A stretch of DNA of 64,000 nt from Spirodela intermedia (lineage: Eukaryota > Streptophyta > Magnoliopsida > Alismatales > Araceae). Below the pieces are notes generated by a model, which was not told where the DNA came from, did not search any database, and saw nothing but the letters and a program-made list of their open reading frames with translations. Made by a program: the position numbers and the translations under genes. The stretch is taken from the NCBI GenBank assembly GCA_902729315.2, contig LR746264.1, positions 10,261,878 through 10,325,877 on the forward strand, in the 5' to 3' direction. Shown piece after piece: positions 55,201 to 64,000 of this stretch (positions are counted from its first letter, which is position 1; each line of letters begins with the position of its first letter).

Positions 55201-56217
55201 CATAGTTTATTTATTAAATATTCACCTTTAGGGGGAATTACTACTCACGTAGTATATGTAGATGATATAAATGTGACATGAAATGAATAGAGGATAAAGA
55301 TTATTTGAGTAAGTTTTTACTAAAGGAGTTTGATCTTAAGGCATTAGGAAAGCTGAAATATTTTCTTGGCATAGAGGTCACTCATTCCAAAGAAAGAATT
55401 TTTATATCCCAAAAAATATATATCACTAATATTCTTAAAGAAAGAAGAAAGCTAGGATGTGAACCTATGATTACTCTTATATATCTGAACCATAAATTTG
55501 GAGAGGCAAAAGAAAGTTATCCCATTGACATATTAAGATATCAACATCTTGTGAGAAAGTTAACATATTTCTCACATACTCAACCTGAAATTTCATACTC
55601 ACTAGAAGTCTTTAGTCAATTCATGCATAACCTTAGAGAAGTTCATCTATCAATTTTTGATAGAGTTCTTCAATATTTGAAGGAAACCTATCATAAATGA
55701 CTTTTTATTTAAGAAGAATGATAATGTGGATTTAGAAGTTTATAGTTATGTTGATTTTGTAGGTTCCTTTATTTATCAATGATTAACCTCAAGATATTGT
55801 ACATTCCTCAGAGGGAACCTTATCACATGGTGGACCAAAAAACAGCAAGTGGTGACTCATTCTAGTGCAAAATCAGAATTTAGTACCATGTCACAAGGAA
55901 TTTGTGAAATTTTGTAAGTGACAGGTATTTAGAAGAACTTAGAGTCAAACTACACGAGACAATTAAGTTGTATTGTGACAACAAATCAACTACAAGTACT
56001 GGCCACAATCTAAAACAATATGATTGAATCAGGTACATAGAGATCAATCGACACTTCATCAAGAAAAATCTAGATAGTAGAGATATATGTATGCCATATA
56101 TGCCAATACATAACCAGCTAGTTGATATCCTTATCAAACAATTAAGTAGACCTCTTTTTTAGAGATTGACTTTCAATCTAGGATTGTCTAATATTCATTC
56201 ACAAACTTGATGGAGAA
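52200..56217 (+). mobile_element. Old, heavily decayed Ty1/copia retrotransposon
   Basis: Pieces appear in order on the plus strand across many stops: Gag (KVNANYIFLPTERDTLEKVN at 52380, VERIYRFLKDLNFEYD near 52632), protease DIGVNDHMT near 53104 (DSGAxDHMT in active elements), pre-integrase NNVLHIIKLSTNLISIKGL (53256), integrase pieces (VARILLFQNKM near 54032, LINYIPTMVLGIKSPLNVL near 54110), RT (LVAKGYTQTHDIDYLETFSP near 54872, YVDDI near 55258, KLKYFLGIEVTHSKERIF near 55350) and an RNase H tail (55850-56150). A gag zinc-knuckle piece lies inverted at about 52720-52800. It is non-functional. Confidence 0.85.
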
Positions 56218-56420
56218 TGTCAAAGAAGGGAAAATAATAGTTGTACCTTATTTAATTTTCTGTTTATGTTCATCTATCTCCATCTCTCTCTAAGTGAGTC
56301 AGATACACATGTTGGTATAAGTTATACCTGACCGTTGAATCCAACTCACTTGAGTTACGACTGTGTAAGGACCAGCTACTAAGTAGGTCGTGATTTAAGC
56401 TAATGTTTTCTTCTTTTTTT
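56218..56420 (+). repeat. Probable 3' LTR of the old copia relic
   Basis: AACTTGATGGAGAA (56204-56217) is a polypurine-tract-like end, after which TGTCAAAGAAGGG has an LTR-type TG start. The right end is not clear; a change of character near 56420 is my estimate. Confidence 0.45.
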
Positions 56421-56489
56421 CTCTCTTTGAACAAGAGCAATGACTCCCTTCTACCAAGGGCTACCCTCTCTCTCTCCGACGATCATGGT

Positions 56490-56875
56490 GTCTACTGGTT
56501 CGACAATCACCATCCACCTCCATCCACTGACCATGCTTTATATTTTTGTACTATTGTTCTCAACCAGGACTTTCCTTTGCATGTACTAGGAGAATCCGTC
56601 ACCATTGCCTCGAGCACCTTGGTTAATGGAAATACACATTTAACGACGCTTCTAGCGTGTACTGGAGGGCAATCTGAGGACTTAAGATAGTGATAAATTG
56701 ATGATAAGATGGGGAAGTTCACCCGCATCTTACGAGGATAGTACAAGGTTTTTATATTCCCACAATATAATCGATATTCATACATAATCATATTACACGA
56801 GAGTGCATAAAGATACTGAGAACCCTTATTAACCTATTTTGGAAACAAGGGGGAGGTTATCAACGCGAGTGCTCA
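56490..56875 (-). repeat. 3' flank of the dioxygenase unit, copy 5
   Basis: Collinear with 21420-21716: CCACCTCCATCCACTGACC (56512), CTGGAGGGCAATCTGAGG (56661), CGCATCTTACGAGGATAGTA (56723), ATCGATATTCATACATAATC (56770), then GAGTGCTC just before the gene relic. Confidence 0.8.
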
Positions 56876-58004
56876 TTAATCTTTAAGAACCAACGCGTCC
56901 ACATAATGTTCTTCAAACTCCCTTTAATAAAGCGGCTTTATGACGTCGAGGAACCTGACCATTCTATACTTTCTCGGCCGATGAGGCTCGTCCACCATCT
57001 GCTCCAGCGGCCAACCTTCGCGTCGTTGTGCGGAAAAATGAAAGTTCCGATGGACATTGTCGCCCTCTCCCTGTTTGTGACGACTTGATGCTGTACACTC
57101 TTGTACAGACCGTTGCTCCACACCTGCAAGATTCAGTGGAATGAGCTTCATTTCACCATGAATTTTTCCGTCATCTTCTCGACATGTAGGCTTATACGCA
57201 AATACGTGTGGAGAGATGGGCACATAAAAAGGGTGATATTTTAGGCTTGTAAGAACATAGAACTAGCCACTAGGGAAGCTCGGAGATGGATACCTCAATG
57301 GTGTCGCTGAGGTTGATGACAAATGCATTTGGGATCGGCTTGACGGGGATCCACATGCCGTCGTGCCTGACTTGTAGCCCCGTGACGTCATCGTCTTGGG
57401 AGAGAAACGTGATGGTACCTTTGTCGGTGTGCAGGCTCAGCCCCAGGACTTCGTCTGCCTGGCAGCAAGGTGGGTAGTGACCTATTTTTGTGATTTGCGT
57501 CAAGTCCCCATGCAACTGTAGCAGGCCGTCCTCCTCCATGTTCATAAACCGAGAAAGGTTTCCGAGCAGCTCCTTGGTGACCCTATCTAGCTCTGCTAAG
57601 TATGCCTCAAGGGCGTCCCTGGAATCAAGAGGGGAGAAGAAGTTAGAAACCCGTGTCCTCTGAGGCCAGTATGATCGATTTGCAGAGCATTGGCAGTAGT
57701 GTAATTTAGATTTTTGACTAAGCCACAATAGTTAGTTTGATTTTCTCTCGTTCTTACTTGAAACGTGGCACTACGGTCGGCCAGAATTTGAGACTCTTCT
57801 TCTTGCTTAGTTGTGTGATCAGGATCAGCATGTCGGTCTAGTCTAACTTTTGCTCTTCAGACATGACGACCCCTTCCCGTACCCTTGGAAATCGTTCTCC
57901 CCAATGGCGTACCTCCTCTTTTCTTCAATCAGGAGGTCAAAGAAGGCAGACATGGCCGCCCTCGTCTGCCGTATGACCTCCTCGTTGATCCCATACTTTA
58001 CGAT
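56876..58004 (-). pseudogene. 2OG dioxygenase pseudogene (copy 5), exon 1 missing
   Basis: Minus strand. Exon 2 starts at 58004 after an intact TTGCAG acceptor (VKYGINEEVIRQ, AFFDLLIEEKRRYA) but shifts frame after FQGYGK and meets a stop. Exon 3 (about 57618-57294) is open: HTDKGTITFL keeps the HxD iron ligands and YPPC is present, while NIGD has become NLSD. Exon 4 (VWSNGLYKSVQHQVVTNRE) keeps the third histidine but loses one base at KVG/PLEQMV (about 57020), so its end is read in another frame (EQMVDEPHRPRKYRMVRFLD). Exon 1 and intron 1 are gone, and exon 2 is joined to 5'-flank sequence. It is the most diverged copy. Confidence 0.92.
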
Positions 58005-58900
58005 CTGCAACGAAATTAAACAACACGTTAAAATTATATCGAAAGAAATATCTTGAGGCGATATACTCTGAACATTCTCTCGAATGCAAACAAATATTCC
58101 GCAGTGGGGCACAATCTAATGAAACATTGACAGAATTTAGTGTAACTTGAAACATTGAGAGAGAGAGAAAGAAAGAGAGAGAGAGGGAGAGAGAGTCGCC
58201 GTCCCCTTTCTCTTTTGAGGAAAAGTCAACAACTACATTGCCGACATAAAAACGTGCGTCTATTTCTGTGGTGGCCGTTTATGGCTGACTATAGCCAATA
58301 TTTTATCGTCAGCATTTAACATGCCAAATTTAATAGGGTGAGGTATTCCATACTCCGGATCTCCCACTTTATTTTATCCTGCATAATTCTTGACGAAGAT
58401 GGCGATTGATTGATAGTTTATTCCGCTCCTGTTCTTCCTATAGTGTTGGCAATTTCAAGCCACATGAGTTGGCGGGGGCCGCTGAAACCTAGAGTCAACT
58501 GCATGCTTTCAGTTGTATGTAGAATTATTGCCACAAGATTAGAGATGATGAGGATTGATAGGGTAATGAAAAAAAAACAAAGAATGAGAGAGATGGAAGG
58601 TAAACATACTGAAATCTTATAGTCATTAGGGCAAATTAGAAACAATCCTTGCTATGGCAATAGTCCTATGGTCAGCTAGATAGTCCAAGCTTTCCCTATG
58701 TGGATTTGAATGGGAGAGGGAGCGAGGAAGATACTAAGGTGATGTGAAAAATGGTGCATCTATTTTTGTGATGGTATTTTAGTTGACTTTAGAGAAAAAA
58801 CTATAGTCGACATCTAAAATGCCAAGTCTCTCACTATATTTTACTAAATATTGGATCATAAACTAGTTAGCCCCAAGGGAGAACCTATTCACTACAGGGT
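58005..58900 (-). promoter_or_regulatory. Dioxygenase 5' flank module, copy 5
   Basis: A GA run (58157-58195) abuts GTCGCCGTCCCC, followed by ACGTGCGTCTATTTCTGTGG (58250), GGTATTCCATACTCCGGATC (58341), ATAGTTTATTCCGCTC (58412) and CCACAAGATTAGAGATGATG (58531). A second partial module with GTGCATCTATTTTTGTGATG follows at 58753. The order matches copy 2 (27.88-28.4 kb). Confidence 0.7.
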
Positions 58901-59309
58901 AGTCGGCCCGTGCATCTTGCAGTCGTCTTTGAACAGGTCAACAAATCAGCAGCGTTATAATAAGACACCGAACGGCTTTTCGAGCATAAATGATCCAATA
59001 TTTAGGAAAATGTTTAGAGAATAAGGGAAGAATGTAGCTTGATGTCTCCTTTGCATTATCAACAACTAGGCCTTTCATATTCCAAACCCTTCCGGGATGA
59101 CCCAATTCGCAGTGTTGGCTCATGGAAGATGAGATATGAAGCAGCACTGCCGATGGACAGCGTCGCTTCATCCACCTTGAGGTAGGGAGCTTATGTGCAG
59201 CGAGGAAGTTTGCCACTGGACACGGAGTCACTGTGGATGACGGGATAGTCAGATGTTGATGGGCTGTGAGCGAGAGAAAATGTCCTCTTTGTAGGATGCA
59301 ATGCGAGCC
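58901..59309. other. Spacer, no gene recognised
   Basis: Starts with a remnant shared with 23580-23640 (TTTGAACAGGTCAACAAATC). The rest shows no convincing coding similarity. Confidence 0.45.
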
Positions 59310-60070
59310 ATTTGCTCTTTAGGGAGGCTGCCTCCTGGTTGGGGGGTCACTGCCCGCAGCTCGTAACCTGAAACACCACCTAGTTTACTTCCTGGAGATA
59401 TTCAGCACTAGAAGAAGGGAAGCAGGCCCATGCCCTAGTTCTCAGAACTGGGTGCTCTTTGAGCAACTATGTTCAAAACGGACTTGTGGCCATGTACGCC
59501 AGGTGCAGCGCGATTGACAATTCAAAGCACACTTTCTCTGCCATTTGCAGCCCCGATCTAGTCTCTTGGAATTGTATCCTCTCCGGCTGAGCCCGGCACA
59601 GGCATGCGCGCCATGCATTGGAGTTCTTTCAGATAATGCAGAGCCACGAAGTTGAGCCAGATGAGACCACCTACCTGTCCATGCTATCTTCTTGCGCCCA
59701 TGTCGGGCCTGTTGATGAGGGCGTCTAGTGTTTCAACATTATGATCGAGGGAGTAGACCGGGGGAGGAGTCCAACAATGGAACATTACTCCTCATTGGTT
59801 GACCTTCTCGATCGAGCGGGCTACCAAAAGCAAGTAGAATCATTAGTCAACGCCGTCCTCATGGAGCCGCGGCCTTCGATCTACCGGTCGCTGCTCAGTG
59901 CCCACGGGGCTATGCAGATGGCAGCGTGCGCAGTGAGACGTTTTCTTGAGCTCTGCCCACATGATTCATCTACTTACGTACTGCTTTCGAACTTGTTCGC
60001 AGAAATGCGTCTGTGGGGCCATTCGACAGTGCTCCGGAAGCAGATGGCAAATACTCTTGCCCACCCCTAA
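59310..60070 (+). pseudogene. PPR pseudogene of the second family, C-terminal half
   Basis: In plus orientation: SALEEGKQAHALVLRTG, NGLVAMYARCSAIDNS, DLVSWNCILSG then a stop, EPDETTYLSMLSSCAHVG, another stop, then EHYSSLVDLLDRAG and an E-domain-like end (STYVLLSNLFAEMRLW, VLRKQM) running open from 59741 to 60070. The 59310-59405 part matches the relic at 49.7 kb. At least two internal stops make it a pseudogene; no editing-deaminase domain is seen. Confidence 0.85.
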
Positions 60071-60099
60071 TCGGCTCGACTACCTAGCCTGAGGCAACC

Positions 60100-60665
60100 C
60101 GGCATTACGGTCCGAATCATCTCTAATCATCAGTTCGTACCAGTCCATCATACCGGTCTAAACCATTCCGGACCACCTAATCCGTCCATGCCAATCTGCC
60201 TCATCTGGTTCGAGCTTGTCCACCCACAGCCAGGTCAAATATAGTCAAAGTCAATGTTAAGTCAACTATCCACTAAGTGGGACCTAAGTTCACCTTGTGA
60301 TCCTCCATCAGTTTTCAATCACCTATTCTTATGATAAGTTTATCTCTAAACTCTATTTCTTTTTGTATTTGGGTTATTTACTTTTTTAGCATATTATCTT
60401 GCAACATTATCATTGAGTGAACCTAGATAGATTACTTTTATCTATATTCAGTGGTGATAGTATAGAAAGTACCCACTTGATTTAGCACACCTAACAAATT
60501 ATTAAAAGTGGAGCTCCATAATCTCTAATGATTCCTTGATTGAGTCGATCATTTCAAATCTTGGAACACGACCCTACCCTAGTCAACCCTATTAGATTCT
60601 ATAGATCTAATGCATGTCAAGTCTACGCTACTAGTAAAGTAGTTTAGTCCACCCATCCCACATAA
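60100..60665 (+). repeat. Dispersed repeat of unclassified family, copy B
   Basis: Collinear with 29270-29885: ACGGTCCGAATCATCTC (60108), GGTTCGAGCTTGTCCACCC, CACAGCCAGGTCAA, GTGATCCTCCATCAG (60297), CATTATCATTGAGTGA (60405), GTGGAGCTCCATAATCTC (60509), GTCAAGTCTACGC (60618), ATCCCACAT (60655). It begins right after the PPR relic stop. Confidence 0.7.
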
Positions 60666-63640
60666 AGCACAACCCCAACCACAAGAAGAAGTTGTTGCTT
60701 GCAAAGGCCAAAGACAATGCAAAGAGGTGAAGGTGCACACTTTCTAAAAGAAGTCAGTAACAATAGTTGATTCCATGACATCACATGGGCCAAGCATGAT
60801 GGTGAAGGATTGGACCCTGAATATCATGGAGCCCAAGTAGTCTCCTGATCTAACTTTGCTCCTTTTAGCTTAATTTTTATATGATTTATCTTTTCTCAAA
60901 ATCCACCTTGAAGCATGTCTCTAATAAGGAAATAGTTGAGCTACCATATATTACAGTTGGCTGCACCATGAAGGGCATTGAAGGCCCTAATGATAGTTGC
61001 CATGTAAAAGAGAGAAACATTTATATAAGAAAAGAAATTATCACTCAATTGAAAATTAATTGAGAGTTATAAATGAATAGTCCTTTTTTTATTAAATACA
61101 TCAAATAATATAGCTATGTTTTATTAATCACATCTAAAAATTAGATGTTGGCTCCACCCCATGATTGAACGAAATCAAGGGTTTTTGAAGCACCCTAAAA
61201 TCAATTGATCAAGAATATTTAGAATCGTGAATTTACCAAATTAAAATACTAAAAAGGTAAGTATTATGATAATTCTATGGTAGATCCACATGGAATGAGA
61301 ATTAGGGGCTAAGTAGTTACCATTCTATTTAATTTATAGATTTAGATGAGATGAACTGGAAGAAGAAGAAGATGTGCCAACAAATAAGAAGGAACATTAC
61401 CATAAAAAAAAGAAAAATAACAATTTAATGATGCCAAAGATGATTAAGAGGAGAAAACACTTACAAAAGAATCATAATACAAAGTTAATAACGTACCTCT
61501 ATCTATTCAAACCTACAAATGCTAGATGGTTGTTCACACTTAGAATGCATTAGACTTGGAGAAACTTACCTCATGCCTCTATATTTCATCAAGGCTAGAT
61601 AATTTCTTCTTCGAATATGCTTCTTTGACGATCTTAGTTGCAAACCAAAACTTGAATCAATTCAGAACACATCAAGATTGATGTGGAACTTAAATGTGAT
61701 TTCATTCAAGTCAATTAAATGTCGGGACATTCGAAGTTAAGTTTTCCTTCCCTAAACGGCAGCTTAAATGTGTAAGGGTTTACGTGAGTGTATGAGAGTA
61801 CACGTGTAGAGCTGATATTTGACTTCTTATGTGTTGGTTCATCCGAGATCATCTGATCTAGGGTTGTGATTAGGTGAGGGTATTTCCATCTTTTTGGTTG
61901 TGATAAGATGAGACTAGAGTCAATTTCCTCTCGAGTTTATCTGAAGTGTAGATTTAGAGATCTTGTCATAGTTGTAGGATCTTCTTTAATGTTGAGATCC
62001 ATTGCACCCTTGGTACATACACTCCATCTATCGTTGATTATGTAGACACTCTCACTTTTGATCTCCTCATTTGGTGATGTCATGTGTTAGTGCCTCGTCC
62101 CTTGATTTTGTTGTCTCATCTCTACATATCGAATCTCATCTGTAGAAGCATATATTGACTTCTAAAAATCATAAAAAGATATAAAAAAAATCTTGAAATT
62201 ACCTCATATTTATAAAAAAAAATAATTATGACTGTAAAACTTAGAGAATTTTTTTAAATAATCTCTAAAATATTAAACTTCATGAAATAATAAATATTTA
62301 CTTTTTTAATATGATAATATACTATATTATAAAATCTAAGCTCTTGAATAAAATAATTCTTATGCTTTTTGTGTGATAGTCAGCATGTTATCACACCCCC
62401 CAACTTGAGTTATTACTAGACTCTTAATAAGAAAATAATTCAAGTGCTACATGGTAATTCAACAAAAATTCATATTGACATTCACTCGCACATCAACTAA
62501 CTTGTCTATCATTTCACAAATCTTCATCAGAGAGTTTCACATGTTCATGTTAAGACATTCATGAACTAATGTTCAAGTAGAGTTCAAGTTTGCTCATTTT
62601 TTTCAATCTTAACAATTGAATTGTTTAGTCATCAATTCATCTACTAGCCAAATATCACCAATGGATTTTCGATTTTGAGTTAACTCAAATCACTACAACT
62701 TATTGAGTATGACTCATGTGTTGTGCATGTAGCTTTTTTAAAATAAAGTAATACTTATCCAAGTCTTACATGTGAAAGCTCCACAGGACAAGAAGGAAAA
62801 TTCTTCTTTTATTTGCATTTGAGCTTCACTTTACACGACAACCCTCCCCCCGTTTTTTTTCTTTATTCTTTCTTCTTTGTTTTGTAATAGCAGGTGACTT
62901 TTCTCCAAATGTTTGCTGAAAGTTTGAATGTAGATATTCATTCTTTGGAGGCTCATAATCTACTAATTTCTATATGAGCATAAAAGTGTTGAGTGATCTT
63001 CCTTCAACTCGTGATCTAAATCATAAGATATTCTTAACTAAAAATTCAAGTAGCTTGAACTAGTTCTATGACAATAATAAAAGTACTTTAAATTAAAAAA
63101 TATAATTAAATTTACTTACTACCAACTCGTGTTCATGAATATGTAAAACACTACTCAACATGATCTCTCTTTTTAAGACTCAATTAATGAAGACAAGTTT
63201 GTGAGTATGGAGATTAAACAATATGACAATCCAAATTGTGATGTTTTGATTGAGTCTTTTTATAATACATCTACAAGATAAATTCAAAAATATGTGCATT
63301 CATAATATTGTGAGTGCATACTACAAGATACTTATCTTCTCACCGTCCAACTTAATTATACGTTGTCCCTAGTCCATAAAAAATGAATTTAGAGAAAGAA
63401 GGTGCAAATTGAGTAATGCAGTCCACGCTATATTTGGTGGCAAATGGGACCCATCTCCACCACTACACAAGCTCGAGGTGATAGAGGAGACCTCACCCTC
63501 ACGTATCCAGCCAAATCAAGGAGCACGAGTGAAGATGAAGGACCCCGGATTCCACTATACAGCTTGAGGTGCCTTTGTATTTTTCACGTCTTATGTTTTT
63601 CCTTCGCTCGTTTCCCTTGTTCGTGAACTGTGTGGATTCT
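60666..63640. other. AT-rich spacer without recognised genes
   Basis: No frame above 60 codons shows a domain. A CACACCCCCCAACTTGAG segment at 62393 and pyrimidine-rich sequence at 62846-62880 look repeat-derived but could not be assigned. Confidence 0.5.
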
Positions 63641-63649
63641 AGTTTTGCT

Positions 63650-63900
63650 CCATGTGGGGCCTCCCATCCCTAAGGTTCGTGTTGGTCCCATGGTGGGGAT
63701 GGGAAGGCCCATTTCTCTTTTGTTTTCTTTTATTTCCTCTCTTCTCCTTTCGGGTCATACATGTTTAGGCCCAATTGGAGAAGAGGGCATCCTTCTTTTC
63801 CTCGCCTCTCTTCTCTTTTGGGTCATTCTCTTTTGGGTCCAATTGGAAGGAGGGCCCATTTTAGACTCTTGTGTGTGTTCCTTTTTTGGGCTTTGGCATC
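63650..63900 (+). promoter_or_regulatory. Duplicated site II-containing segment at the right edge
   Basis: Two loose tandem units carry TCTCTTCTC(C)TTTCGGGTCAT and (G)GCCCAATTGGA(G)AAGAGGGC-type sequence (63736-63791 and 63806-63860), with GGCCCA elements at 63706, 63767 and 63855. A gene could start beyond the window. Confidence 0.35.
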
Positions 63901-64000
63901 TCCTTTGCTACTCCCACAAGTGGTCGCATAGAGGAGTTTGCAATCTTGAATCTCGTCTTGGTGGGTTTCACCTTGAGACTGATTCTCTGAGCTTCTTCCA

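Noticed and set aside
1-64000. CRISPR arrays, operons, prokaryotic regulatory sites, tRNA or rRNA genes
   Set aside because: No regularly spaced repeats, no tRNA B-box with matching A-box and no rRNA-like sequence were noticed. Spliced genes show a plant nuclear genome. A tRNAscan-SE run would settle the tRNA point.

Overview
The window is nuclear DNA of a flowering plant. The evidence is short GT-AG introns, GC-rich first exons beside very AT-rich spacers, many CT/GA microsatellites, Ty1/copia retroelements, and plant-specific gene families (cutin/suberin-type GPAT, PLS-class PPR, SRG1-like 2-oxoglutarate dioxygenase). The strong GC contrast between genes and spacers suggests a monocot, but the species cannot be fixed from the sequence alone.

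Left part (1-21.4 kb) is ordinary single-copy gene space. It holds an intronless RDUF-type RING-H2 E3 ligase (2239-3411, minus), a two-exon GPAT5/7-like glycerol-3-phosphate acyltransferase (8743-10359, minus), and a complete ten-exon Pumilio (PUF) RNA-binding protein gene (12729-20574, plus). I re-spliced the PUF gene to an uninterrupted 1033-residue protein. A 0.9-kb almost pure GA block (5828-6725) and AT-rich spacer separate the RING and GPAT genes.

Right part (21.4-60.1 kb) is a degenerate segmental-duplication cluster built from one repeated unit: an SRG1-like 2OG-Fe(II) dioxygenase, its 5' flank, a roughly 2-kb spacer, and an E-class PPR gene. I count five dioxygenase copies (21.7-23.2 intact; 26.5-27.6, 40.15, 41.03 and 56.9-58.0 broken) and three copies of the partner PPR (31.2-32.5 intact; 25.2-26.0 and 41.9/49.0 broken). 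A second PPR family is left as relics at 37.2, 49.7 and 59.3 kb. Copies at 38.5-51.6 kb are mostly inverted relative to those at 21-33 and 56-59 kb. Conserved 5'-flank modules outnumber surviving gene bodies.

Two retroelement blocks lie inside the cluster. A 6.7-kb composite Ty1/copia element (42315-48980) splits one PPR copy, with a 5-bp target-site duplication GATGC. It contains two element parts in opposite orientation and a near-perfect 70-bp inverted LTR repeat at its right end. A much older copia relic lies at about 52.2-56.4 kb. The last 4 kb is AT-rich spacer without a recognisable gene.

I found no wholly new type of biological system. The least ordinary features are the dioxygenase-PPR duplication cluster with its sharp homogenised tract, the promoter damage on its only intact dioxygenase, and the inverted composite retroelement caught inside a PPR copy.
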